Source: Diphasiastrum complanatum (taxonomy: Eukaryota; Streptophyta; Lycopodiopsida; Lycopodiales; Lycopodiaceae). From it: a stretch of DNA of 58,186 nt. The stretch covers positions 1-58,186 of the forward strand of contig MU833304.1 in NCBI GenBank assembly GCA_029204225.1. The letters are read 5' to 3'. Of this stretch, positions 22,110 to 32,478 are shown one piece after another. Position numbers and translations under genes: made by a program. The notes under the pieces are model-generated. The model had not been told where the DNA came from and did not search any database. It saw nothing but the letters and a program-made list of their open reading frames with translations. Each line of letters starts with the position of its first letter. Within the stretch, counting starts at the first letter, position 1.

Positions 22110-22770
22110 ACGAGCTAGAACTCGTGGAGGAGGCTCCTATATATAGCCACGAGCTGTAGAACCCAATTACATATTATTTTGGAGTCCACCTTTTGCAACA
22201 GAGTGAATCCCAATTTATAATAATTTGAGTTCCACCTCTTACTTGATAATAGGAGGCCTCTTTATTAAAAAATGAACGCAAAAAAGAAAAAGAATGGTGC
22301 ACTCAAGAAAAAGAAAAATGCACTAGCTATAATGACTCTGTGGACAAACTGATAACAATGAATCTCGAACGATTTGCGAAAGTTTCGTGACACTCGAATT
22401 ATTTCTGTTTGAGTTGAATCAAGCAAGCTCAGTAACATAAGCTAACAAAACGAGACGAATTCTAAACGAAAAACGAAACGAAACGAAAGCGAAGTGAAAC
22501 TTGCGCTGGCATTGATTCATGCTGGAAGCTCAGATCACGAAACTACACAAAACAAAACGAAGCGAAAGACTTCGCAACAAGGTTCTCGAACAAGATTAGT
22601 TCGTCAGGAGTTCAGATGTGATCGCTGGTCACTGCCGGCTGCATCACTCTTACAATCCTTCAGAGCGTAATCAGACACTTCTGATCTACGTTAACAAATT
22701 AATGTAGCATTCAACAAAGATCAAACCAGAGTGCAGAATTGAATGAACAAGCAAATTAATCACACGAATA
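22110..22770 (-). repeat. Dispersed 650-bp promoter repeat, copy 1 (inverted relative to 38473-39122)
   Basis: The block from CTCGTGGAGGAGGCTCC to GCAGAATTGAATGAACAAGC matches 38473-39122 in reverse complement almost base for base. It includes a CGAAA-rich pentamer tract (AACGAAACGAAACGAAAG) and the TATA box. It is likely the U3/promoter part of a retroelement LTR. Neither TG nor CA terminus could be fixed. Confidence 0.85.
22121..22152 (-). promoter_or_regulatory. TATA box inside a CTCGTGG...CCACGAG stem
   Basis: TATATAT sits between inverted CTCGTGG and CCACGAG arms. The same arrangement is conserved in the other copy at about 39091-39122. It lies about 70 bp upstream of the ATG at 22071 on the minus strand, which fits a core promoter. 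Confidence 0.55.
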
Positions 22771-23579
22771 GCAGTAGACGAATTAACATTCAAGATCATA
22801 CAATCATTTAGAATAATAATGTGCACAACAACTACAAAATTATCTATTCATGTTTCTGATTCTTCAAGCACTACATGCAGATCCACGCAATGTGTCGGCA
22901 TGAGAGAGATACGATTCTCTCACGAATTCGAGTCACGCTCACTAGTGGACTTTTGATCTACAGATCCTATTACAGAAATTATCTCGCACGCAGGCAGATT
23001 CCTATTCTGTATATTTTGTTTTCTGATTCTTGTCCTGCTTACTAGCATTGGACTTCAGACATCAGACTTCAGACTCTTGTCTTGCTTACTAGCAGACTTC
23101 TTCATACATTATGCATCAAAACAGAAAGTATATAGTAGCATCTTGTAACTTTTAGATTAGAGTGATTAAACACCTATAACTAATTACGAATTACAAGAGT
23201 GGCAGATTAGCCATGATCTAAAGTGCTTTTGCTGATGTCATGATATCAGATCAGATATCTGTACCCCATGGTACTTGGTTGATCTTCTTGGCCGTTCGTG
23301 GTGTGCCGTGTCGTGTCGTGTCGCCTTTTGTCAAAGGTTCAAAATTGAAAGCTAGAAAGGCTTTGGCATTAGAAACAAAATGTTTCTTAAAAAAAAACAT
23401 AACTCAAGTTGAGATAATCTAGTTTGCTAGCTCCCACATGGCTATCCATCTTTTGGGACGTACCATGGGGCTCACAATTGTATATTTTAGCCTAGCACTG
23501 TAATTCTCGTGCTCTCGAACTCGGCTCTCAACTTCATCTCTGCTAGAAGCCCTTTTGAGTGGAGAGGCTCTGCATCGAC
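22771..23579. other. No supported gene; probably more LTR sequence
   Basis: It contains local repeats of GACTTCAGAC and CTTGTCTTGCTTACTAGCA (about 23030-23095), and a CGTGT run at about 23305. No coding region is seen. Confidence 0.35.
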
Positions 23580-23737
23580 ACCTCGGGACATGGCATCAGC
23601 TGACACTCAGTTTCTAGAACAATATCCATTACATCATGGAGTATAAAAATAGACTCCATTTTGACCTTCCAAATTGAATAATTGGAGGTGTTTAATCTTT
23701 CACTAGCCTCTAACTAATATCCTCCCACAGATGCCAT
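23580..23737 (-). pseudogene. Copia H Gag N-terminus
   Basis: From the ATG at 23737 the minus strand reads a Copia Gag start, with the hallmark ERLNTSNYSIWKVKMES. It is closely similar to the Gag start of element F at 57256 (ERLNKTSYSIWKVRMES). An in-frame stop after about ten codons and loss of the rest show that it is a remnant. Confidence 0.7.
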
Positions 23738-24472
23738 TAGAATGTGAAAAATTCTAGTAATGAACAAAAAAGGAATGTTGCTTTCTCTTTCACTATAGGA
23801 CTCTCAAAGAGGGTGATCTACCAATTCCTATGTGAAATCTAGCAACAAAATTTGAGATAGATCTCAACTATCCTACCAATGTATTACAAACTAGATCAAC
23901 CTCTCAAAAAATATGGAGTATAGACAAATTTGGTTCTACCTTCATTTGGCACGTTGGAATTCTTAGAAAAAACAATATTGACTCAGATATAGATAGTTTG
24001 TATGAAACCATATGTCAAACAAGCCAAAATTTTGTCTAGATCTCGAGTTTGGTAGATTGGTTACACAGAACATGAATTTTGAATCAATCAAACAACATGA
24101 TCAAATCAAAAGGTGTCCACTTAGGTTTTTACCCCTCTTTAAGAGTTTATAACTCTTGCTAGGATCATCAAAATGATTTAAAACCAATTGCAATGGAAAG
24201 TAGATCTCACTAGCTTTCCAACAAGCTATAATGTCACTATCTTTGGATCTAACATCAAGGAGATAAAGTGGATTGAAGTACACTGATTTTCACACGTGTG
24301 AGCTATCAAAATTCCATACAACCTCTATTCAGATATGAAAACCTCGATTCTAATCTCTATGATCTAAAAAATGTTCAAGAATAGATAGGAAAAAATGGAA
24401 AACAACTTCCTAGCTTGAATTGACACAAAAATTTTCATACATAAGATGATAATAGCATTCATAACTTTGTTT
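23738..24472 (-). mobile_element. Copia H untranslated leader
   Basis: This lies between the primer-binding site and the Gag start on the minus strand. It has no coding signal. A leader of this length is long for Copia, so an insertion is possible. Confidence 0.4.
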
Positions 24473-24486
24473 AGCTTTGATACCAA
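24473..24486 (-). promoter_or_regulatory. Primer-binding site (initiator-Met tRNA type) of Copia H
   Basis: The minus strand reads TTGGTATCAAAGCT directly after TTTTCAC. Plant Copia elements prime with the initiator Met tRNA using TGGTATCAGAGC, so this is one mismatch away. It sets the end of an LTR just above 24487. Confidence 0.6.
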
Positions 24487-24691
24487 GTGAAAAATCCAGA
24501 ATGTTCACACATGTGGGGAACCACCAAAAGAGTGTGAATGATCTTTACAAAGTTTTGTGTTAGCACATAGACCACATGGAGAGTGAAATTCACAATCTAC
24601 CTCAAGAATCTAAGGCTACTTGTTTACAAAGCATAGGACTGGACTTGGAGTATTCTCAAAGTCTATGCTAAAACTAGTTGAAGAGGGAGTG

Positions 24692-25435
24692 TGAGAAATT
24701 GTCAACTAGTTTGATATTTTGGTCATATTTGTTTATTTGGCAATTGAGACCAATTTTTATATTAGACTTAGAGTTTGACTGTTCAAAGTTATATTGGTCT
24801 AAAAGTATTTGAAATATCACTTTTAGAAAGTGAGTGAAAGTAGAAAGTCGAGTTTACATTCAAATTTGAATGTTAATACATTGAATCTAGTCCAAATTAA
24901 TAGTAGAGTTTTTGATATGGAGGGAAACCAAGCTCATTAATGAGGCATGGAGTTGTTATAAATAGATGTAAACTTGTGGGAGAAATGATTCTTCTCTCTC
25001 TCATCTCATTTCATGCTTATAACCCAACGGGGTTGGCTCAGTTGGTTGGCTTGGCATCCAAAGTTTCTTTGGTCCCAGGTTCGAGCCTCCCCTTGGAAAC
25101 CAAGAAGCATTTCATGCTTATACATGAGTTCTCTTGGGTTCATCTATCCATTGGTGCACTATATTGACGATATCTTGCAATCTTGTGTGTAGAATGCATT
25201 GTTTAGTTGATATCCCGATCCACACGTGTGAAATATAGTAACTTACTATTTTCGTATGGACATCAACTTCATTTTATCATAACCCTAGAGTCTAACTTGA
25301 TGAGGGCATGAACCTTTGACAAAGGTTCAAAAAACCTATGCAAAAGCCACAAGATATTATCATAGCAAAGAGGCCCATATATTCTATGTTGGAGAGAGGG
25401 AGATGAACGAGTTGAGAAAATGTGTCGTATGTTAG
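24692..25435 (+). mobile_element. LTR of a Copia element related to F
   Basis: The purine tract AAGAGGGAGTG (24681-24691) precedes TGAGAAATTGTCAACTAGTTTGATATTTTGGTCATATTTG. This matches, on the opposite strand, the start of element F's 3' LTR (TGTTAAAAATTCACAATTC...TTTTGGTCATATGAC at 54026). A TATAAATAG box is at about 24956. A SINE is inserted inside at 25022. The right end is uncertain. Confidence 0.6.
25022..25107 (+). mobile_element. Short tRNA-derived SINE, 86 bp, with 15-bp target-site duplication
   Basis: An RNA polymerase III A box (TGGCTCAGTTGG, 25034-25045) and B box (GGTTCGAGCCT, 25078-25088) are spaced as in a tRNA. The insert is flanked by perfect 15-bp direct repeats CATTTCATGCTTATA (25007-25021 and 25108-25122), the mark of LINE-assisted retroposition. 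It is very short, ends in AACCAAGAAG, and lies inside an LTR, so it is younger than that LTR. Confidence 0.85.
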
Positions 25436-26500
25436 AAACGAAAAATAAGCTCAAAGAGGTAAGACGAACACGAACGAGAAACGAACTCGAACAAGAAACG
25501 AACTTGAACAGAAAATATTCGTGCGCAACAGAACGAGCTATACGACTCTCTCCAAAAGCATGACTATGCCTATCAGAACAAACAAAATGGTAGTGATGGG
25601 AATCACAGTCGTTTTTGATTACATAGCCAAACTTTAATAAATGAATGAAGGTCCAGAAGAATGGTTTGTCGCAAATAGTAAGACAAATTATTCGTCGCGA
25701 ATGATTTGCGAAGAGCTAGACGGTGCTCGACTGATAATTAGTCGCGAATGATTCGCGAAAGACAAGACTAAACATCTATTACCAGAAAGAACAACTAGAA
25801 AGATCAGACAGAGAGAATGATAAGCATAACAATACTAACATAGATCCGAACGCAGAACAAAGAACTGTATCAGATTAAGTATATCATGTATACATGTCAA
25901 TAATGTGGTAGAGCACAAGACAATAGCAGACGAAACCGCGTGCCCTACGAAGCTTATTCAATATGTAAAGGAATAAAACCTTATTGTTGACAATCAAGAA
26001 TCAATGCGCAAGGCATCTACTTCGTCTCATTCATCAACTCATCAACTTATTCACTCATTAACCTCATTAACCTGAATACGCAAATGGTATCCAGTATATA
26101 TACATTATATTACAGGTGTGCAGATGCGGAAAGTACAGAGTGGATGTGTTGTCTGTAAGAGATCGTGGGTGGCTGCAGTCGTTGTCCAGTCTGTTAGCGC
26201 AGCTGCATGGGGTGAGCGTGGAAAGGGTGCGATGTCAGTCAGTGTTGAAGTGATCGTTGGTGATGACAATGCAAAAAGTACGTCACTCTTACAAGCAGCC
26301 TTAGGATTAGATTTACAGGGTGCCTTTGCTTTTAGGGCACCTTTGGCATTCTGTAAGATAGTGTCCCCTTTTCGCCTGTCACCATAACGTGTGTAAAAAC
26401 ACAGTGTTGCGATTCTTTTCCTTTTTTTTGGTCTGTGCGAATTTGCGTGTAAATATGCAGACTGTGCGACAACGTTAGTAAATATGCAGCATGAATGCTT
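25436..26500. mobile_element. LTR-like block rich in CGAA words
   Basis: Dense AACGAAC/GCGAATGATTCGCGAA words, a TATATATAC box (about 26097) and the end motif GTAAATATGCAGACTGTGCGACAACGT-type resemble the LTRs of the Copia families here. No ORF and no paired copy in the window confirm it. The 89-aa ORF at 26118-26387 lacks any motif. Confidence 0.4.
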
Positions 26501-26505
26501 GGCTA

Positions 26506-27029
26506 TTCCTCAATTGTTCTAGATTTTGAATTTTGTCATAATATGCAAAGAGACACATATTTGTGGGTTTGTAGCTATTTATCATGATATTGCATTGGTG
26601 AGTGCTAAGTCTAACAAAAGAAGAGACATACTTCATTCATACATATACCCCAGGTAAGTTGACTTCATCTCTTAACCTTTTGTATATGGTAGGGTCTCTT
26701 GATTAAGACTTTACACCCATGAGGGCCCTTGTCTGAGAGGCTTAAAGCCCATGCCCTAGCAAGTTGCCTTGGTCACTCAAGTAGTTAATAGTAATGCCAA
26801 GTGTTTGTTCTATTTTCTGTTTTCATTGCACAAAATAAACCTTTCTTTGGCTATTGTAAGTGTAGAATATCCCTTGCCACATATTGAAATCTTCAAAGCC
26901 TAGAATGTTGCGCCTCTACTCTCCTTGAATCCCATTTTAATCTGACACACAAATAGGCATCTTAATAACCGAGGAATATGTGTCTTTTGCATATTATGAC
27001 AAAAGTCAAAATCTAGAACAATTGAGGAC
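26506..27029. mobile_element. TA-flanked MITE with about 60-bp terminal inverted repeats
   Basis: The left end TTCCTCAATTGTTCTAGATT continues to about 26566, and the right end mirrors it from about 26968 to 27029 (AATCTAGAACAATTGAGGAC). Both sides abut a TA dinucleotide (26504-26505 and 27030-27031). Long inverted repeats with a TA target site suggest a Tc1/mariner-type non-autonomous element. There is no transposase inside. Confidence 0.75.
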
Positions 27030-27061
27030 TACCTAGAGGACAACAAATAGGCATCTTAATA
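26951..27061. repeat. 19-bp direct repeats bracketing the MITE right end
   Basis: CAAATAGGCATCTTAATAA occurs at about 26951-26969 and again at about 27043-27061. The right terminal repeat of the MITE lies between them. Confidence 0.8.
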
Positions 27062-27260
27062 ATGGCCATTTTATACTTTGTGCCTAGCATTTCAATATTT
27101 CCATTATGTCATTTCTACATGCTATTATGACATTATATTAATATACTCCAATTTGACCATTTTGTGGTTTGTGCCTAGCATTGTGACATTTCTACTTGTC
27201 ATTTCTGCCGACCATTATGACATTATATCTCTATCTTGCAATTTTATCCAGCTTCCAATG
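27062..27260. repeat. Imperfect tandem duplication, about 95 bp
   Basis: CCATTTTATACTTTGTGCCTAGCATTT...CATTATGACATTATAT-type sequence is followed by CCATTTTGTGGTTTGTGCCTAGCATTG...CATTATGACATTATAT. They share most of their words in order but are clearly diverged. Confidence 0.6.
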
Positions 27261-27261
27261 A

Positions 27262-27835
27262 TCATAAAAAAAAAAGTGTTATGATGCACATTGATGCTAT
27301 GAACTTAGATTATTATGTATTATGAAATGAACTGGGGCCATTGACGCGGTAAGGTGTCCTTCAAGTTGGCAAGCCCAACAAGGGAAGACACAACCCCCCA
27401 TGGCGCAAAATGGGCTTGTGCCAACACATTCCATGGATATAATCTAAGTTTTTCTAAATGATTCAATTGATTATTGGGTTGACTAAGAGCTCCTTACACA
27501 ACTAATGGGACCACCTGTCTCATACAAAACAATCTAAGTCTTTATGAGATTCTGTATATGATTTAATTGAAACCATCGATATTTAGGCTTAGTAAGAGCC
27601 CCTTACATATGCCTACCCATTATATATGTAACAATCTAAGTTTTCCTAAAATTTAACGAGGCACCATATATTTTAATTGGAACCAATGAATCCTACATAT
27701 TGTCCTACATATGCAAACAAATGTTTAGAGTTTATAGGATGCATGTTAGGCCCTGGGAGTAAAAAATCACTAACTATATATATACTAACATACTTGGAAG
27801 TAACAAGTATCCAAGGAATCAAACAAGAATGAGGG
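27262..27835. other. No supported gene
   Basis: AT-rich flank of the CACTA-like element. Nothing recognisable. Confidence 0.4.
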
Positions 27836-27838
27836 TGG

Positions 27839-28445
27839 TTTCACACTACAGGCAAGTCCCTTTGCCTAACCCTTTCACTTGCCACCCATTTTTTGAATAT
27901 TGGCAAATGAGTTGCCTAACCCTTTCACTTGCCACCCATTTTTTGAATATTGGCAAATGAGTTGACGGGGCAATGGACCGGGCAATGGACCACCCCTATT
28001 TCACATTTGGATGGTAAGTGTTAAATGAAGGAATACAATATGATTGGGAATTTTGATATACGATTTGTCCATTTTATTAAGGCTTTGTGTTTTGAAGTGC
28101 AAGTATGAAACTTTTCATGTTAAAAGATTGAAGGGTGCTCTAGGTTTTTTTTTAAAGCAATCACTTTTCAACTCGTGAGGTCAAAATTGAAATGCATTTC
28201 ATTGAAAGGAATATTGGCAGTGAAGGGTTTAAAAATCTTCAAAATGCAAGTCGACATGCTAGGGGACATGGCCCAAAAAATGGCTTTGAGTTGCCCCTAT
28301 GTGGCATTGGGTCCCTACCATGTCATCTGCCACATAGTGGCAAGTGCTTGTCAGTGTGAAAGGATGGAAGGCCCATTTTTTCTCCTTGGACCAATGGGAG
28401 AGCTTCATTTTAAATTTTGGACTTGTCGGGCAATGTAGTGTGAAA
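27839..28445. mobile_element. CACTA-like non-autonomous DNA transposon, 607 bp
   Basis: The termini are exact 12-bp inverted repeats, TTTCACACTACA (27839-27850) and TGTAGTGTGAAA (28434-28445), followed inward by imperfectly matching GGCAAGTCCC and GGACTTGTCGGG. The element is bracketed by a 3-bp duplication TGG (27836-27838, 28446-28448), the target size of the CACTA (En/Spm) superfamily. The subterminal regions carry repeated GGCAA motifs (GGCAAGTCC, GGCAAATGAG twice, GGGCAATGGA twice, GGCAAGTGC), as expected for transposase binding. The 87-aa ORF inside is not a transposase. Confidence 0.8.
27863..27962. repeat. Perfect 50-bp tandem duplication inside the CACTA-like element
   Basis: The 50-bp unit starting TGCCTAACCCTTTCACTTGC is present twice with no differences seen, so the duplication is recent. 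Confidence 0.95.
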
Positions 28446-28448
28446 TGG

Positions 28449-29180
28449 CCATGAATGTACACAAATGAGTTGTTAGAAGTTGATGATAGTCAAAGCCTAG
28501 AGCCCTAGGAAAAAGTCTGCAAACTGAATGGTGAATGGTTAGGCTTCTTGTTGAAGCCTCATCAATGGAGGACCCCCAAGTTGATGACAAGCTGAGTTGA
28601 ACCCACAAAGGATTAAAAAAGGGCTTCAAACTCAATGGTCAAGCCTCCATGTTTGCAATGCTTAAGCTTCATGGATGGAGGAAGGACCCTTAGAATAAAT
28701 GCAAGGACTTTCTCTTCACAATGGTGATGATGAACTTTTTTGCTCGCACTTAGTAGAAGACCCCAAGTAAGATGGTGCACATATAGATGAAAACACTTAT
28801 TGTGAGCAAAACTCTTTGAGGAGGGAATAAATTTTTTCGACAAATAGCAATTAAAGTATTAACACTTGTGAATTTTCTTTTGTAGAAAAATTCTTGTGAG
28901 TGAAAAAAAAGTAGTTACTACTAAGGGTTGACTATTATAGAGGTGATATCTAAGGTGGGTGGACTTTTGTTGAATTCTTTGCAAGTCAAGATCCTTGACA
29001 TGAATGATGACATCTATTGGAATTTGGGAACCCATTTCTGGATTAAGAAATTAAGATGCAGCATTGCAAGAAGAATCCATGCCTACTGCCCATAGGCTAT
29101 ATAGCACTGGACTTATAAGACGGTTGATGAGAGGAATGTCACACATATCATGACCCACAAATCAGGAGGGTGATTGATTA
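28449..29180. other. Upstream flank of the multidomain gene
   Basis: No gene is seen. 28520-28690 contains a diverged duplication (AAGCCTCATCAATGGAGGA versus AAGCTTCATGGATGGAGGA) of roughly 125-bp period. Confidence 0.4.
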
Positions 29181-29191
29181 TCTATATAAGA
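29181..29191 (+). promoter_or_regulatory. TATA box candidate of the multidomain gene
   Basis: TCTATATAAGA lies about 200 bp before the first ATG, with an AT-rich upstream and a plausible 5' UTR following. Confidence 0.45.
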
Positions 29192-29390
29192 GATTGAAGT
29201 TTGAATTGTTAATAATTTGTCTTCAGAGATGGATGCATATGTAAATCTTCACTGTTGCTACTGGATGTTTGAATTCACCGCCTTAAGTTCTAATTTGAGA
29301 GCTTTGAACTGAATCTGTTGCAGCCAAGTCAAGCTTGCAATAGATTGGGCTACAAATAAGTAAGTTTGATATTCCTTTGAATTTTTTCAA

Positions 29391-32213
29391 ATGAGCAGCA
29401 TGGGGATGAAGAGACCCAAATCTATACCAGCTATCAAAAAGCTTGCAAATTTGAGTTCAAGGCTAGCAAGAAACACCCGGATCTGCATTGTAGGGGCTGG
29501 CCCAAGTGGTTTATCAGCTGCATATGCTTTGGCCAATTTGGGCTACCAAAATGTCACTGTACTTGAAAAGAAAAATCAAGTGGGTGGCATGTGCGAGAGT
29601 GTAGAAATTGAAGGTATTTGCGTCCTCCCACCCCCCCCAACCCCCTCCATCCGTGTCTCTGTCTGTTTGTATTAACATCCTCACTTCTGTGTTGCTTGTG
29701 TTTATTTATCAGGGCGCATGTATGATATTGGAGGTCAGGTGCTGACATTGGAACGTTGCCCTAACATCAGAGAGCTTATAAATCAACTGAACGTGGAGAT
29801 GGAAGACATGAGCAACCACAGGCTGGCTCTTATAGACTGTAGCAATGGATCATGTGAGGATCTCAAGGTGGCTGAAGCCTATCTCTCCCTCATGCCACAT
29901 ACCATGCAGCTGCAGGTGAATATCTGCTTGTGCTTCATGTTACGTAGAATTGAAGCATAGCTGTGGAAGATCAGAGACAAAGTATGATGTCTTCCTGTTA
30001 CTATATTTTATGGATGGGATTTCTTTTTAACACGTGCCTTTTTTCTTTTTCCTTTTTATGGGCCATAAGCTGTTTTTGAAAAGTTTCATGAACCACAAGA
30101 TTCATTATTTGCTGGCATATCCTTTCAAAAATCATAATCAGGTTTATGTTATTGGTCACACATAGATTTTATTTCACATCGAGACTTGTTGGTGACTAGT
30201 AAGCTTGAGAGGACCAGACACTCTAATTGAGACATATGGAGTAGTGCATGTACGTGTGACTGATATAGGCAGGAGGTATGCATGAAGATTTAATCTTTTA
30301 ATGTCTTTTAAACAAAGCAACCACAGGATCTGCTAAACCTTGCTCCAACTCTTAAATTCTTGAGGAATGCCAATCTTAATCTGCATGATTATATGCGCTT
30401 CAAGAACATTAAGAGAGTTTTCACACACGAAGGGAGCCATTAGACATGCTGAGCCACACTTACCCTCCTGACCCCCATTTCACAACAGAAACCTATTTGG
30501 GAGACCTTTACTCTCTCTCCTTTATCTTATATGAGCCACAAGGATGTTATTCCACTAAAAATTCAAATCCGAATGTCTCCTAAAAAATATGGGCGGCCCT
30601 AGGCCATGTGATACCACTACAATCCTTTACTATAAAGCATGGAGCTCATGCAAATTATGCCTGGCCTCAGGTTTTAACGGGCCTTGCCTGAACTATATAA
30701 CCTTTTGTGACCACGGAAGTGTGCCGGTTTGCTTAAATCCCTCAATGATGCTTGTCGTCCATCTCTAATAACTCTATTTATGTCCTCCTTTGTGCAGGAA
30801 GAGGCCGAAGAAAGTGGAAAGTTGGGCATTCATGCTTTGAGCAATCTTGCTTCTGAAACAACCAGAGATTGTTTGTCAAGAAAAGAATACACAAGCAGTT
30901 GCCGAAAGCTGTCGCTGCTTCATATACTGCCTCAGGATACGGGTTTCTAGATGACATGCGATATGCTTATGTGCATGAATTTGGGCGCACATGCATGCTT
31001 GGAAAAGTGTCACGTGTGAAAGGAGGTTATGCAGGATTCTGGCAACAAGTGGCAGCAAGCTATGTGCCAAATTTGAAATGTAATATGGAAGTGATAAATA
31101 TTGATAGAACTGGAGGGGTTATTAAAGTTCTTGCTAGAAACAACAACACAGATGTCAAGGAGAAATTGGAGTTTGATTATATTTTTCTTACTGGTGCATT
31201 ACCGTTCTGTACATCAACAGATGGCACATACAGGTCTCCTTCCCCTCCTCAACGTAAGTTTATCAACCTTTGAACATTACACCAATTGTTCTAGAAAAAG
31301 CTCTCTCTGATTGAAGAAAAGTACTGCATTTTGTTGCTTATGTATGTGGGCGTTATTTTAATGCTTCAGAAGCAATTATTAAAGTTCATGTTTACATGTT
31401 CTTAGCAATCATATATTTTGAATCATACTTTTCAGATCTTTGGAATGTACCACATGCATCAATGAATAGAATATCTAGCTTATGAGAAGACTAAGATAGA
31501 CAACTGACAATGTTGTTTACTTTGCTTATGCAGGAAATAATCATCATAAGCTGCTAAACTTTACGCCCACAGAAGAAGTCCTTTTTTCAAGAGTTAGGAC
31601 TATAGAATATTATACCACAATTCTTAGAATCAGTCAATTGAATTTGGAAGCTGGATTTTATTTTTGTAAAAATTATGTTGAGGATCCACAGAAAATAGGT
31701 CATCCAGTTGCCATTCAACGCTTTTTCCCAGACAGATATATATTTGGCTTGGTCGTATGGGAACTCTGATTTAGATCAACAACAAATAACAAAACTTTTG
31801 TTTGAAGATGTCGAAAGCATTGGAGGTCAAATTGGTGATGTTATTTTACAGCTATTTTCCTCATGTGAGCAGTGAAGGTGCGTGAGCCAGAAACGCATTC
31901 TGGTTTGAAACTTTGAAACTAGAAGGCATTCCTCCACTGAACAAATAATTTTTTTGAAAAGCTATCCCATACATAGCTGATTGATCATGGTGTTAGAAGC
32001 CGGCCATATCAGCCTAAACCCCTAAACCTTATTACTGATATTTGTGCAGAAATGACAACAAACTTCTATGATAAACTGGAGGCTTTACAGGGCCAGAACA
32101 ACACGTGCTATTTGGGAGCATTGTTTGCCTTTGAGCTGACGGAGCGGAATGTGGCTTATTCTATGGACATTGTTGGGCGCTTTTTTGGAGCAAAAAAGCA
32201 GCCTTCTTTAAAG
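29391..32213 (+). pseudogene. FAD-dependent amine-oxidase-like oxidoreductase domain (exons 1-5)
   Basis: Exon 1 encodes an N-terminal Rossmann dinucleotide motif (CIVGAGPSGLSAAYALANLG, glycines at residues 35, 37 and 40) ending in the acidic VTVLEKKNQVGG, typical of flavin amine oxidases and polyunsaturated fatty-acid isomerases/desaturases. Exon 2 continues GRMYDIGGQVLT, the FAD-contact segment. Exon 3 has LGIHALSNLAS and KAVAASYTASGYGFLDD. Exon 4 has RTIEYYTTILRI, GHPVAIQRFFPD and YFPHVSSE. Exon 5 has NFYDKLEALQGQNNTCYLGA and AFELTERN. The 5' start is chosen because no longer in-frame ATG precedes it and the Rossmann fold begins at residue 31. Three frame breaks fall here (one in exon 3, two in exon 4). 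An LTR fragment sits in intron 2. Substrate and product are unknown. Confidence 0.7.
30170..30292 (+). mobile_element. LARD LTR fragment in intron 2
   Basis: About 123 bp match the interior of the LTR at 17585-17707 (ACACTCTAATTGAGACATAT and GTGACTGATATAGGCAGGAG are identical). The ends of the LTR are missing. It lies in an intron, so it does not itself interrupt coding. Confidence 0.85.
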
Positions 32214-32478
32214 GTGGAAGAAAACACTCCCTTTGAACTAAATGCACATTAATTCATCCAGTCGTAATACTAATCCACCTACAGATTATCACTCTGTTTA
32301 GTCTTACTTTGGACACTGATAATTAGATGCTTGAAGAGTCGAGCACTACATAATCACTAAAGGAAATCTTCTGATTATGCTTGATTTAATGTTCCTGTAA
32401 AACTTGTGGATCTCCTTCGTAATGGGAGTCTTCTCTATTAGGAAGTTCACACTCTTGTATTCTGCATTTCAATTGCAG

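Noticed and set aside
23260-23330. Short CGTGT tandem as a regulatory array
   Set aside because: Only about three units; indistinguishable from chance.
25028-25095. A functional tRNA gene
   Set aside because: A and B boxes are present, but flanking 15-bp target-site duplications and poor stem pairing indicate a retroposed SINE.
31231-31237. Exon 3 donor at CAG|GTCTCC
   Set aside because: The site at 31253 (AAC|GTAAGTTT) is a stronger donor and keeps phase with exon 4; the earlier one leads to an immediate stop.
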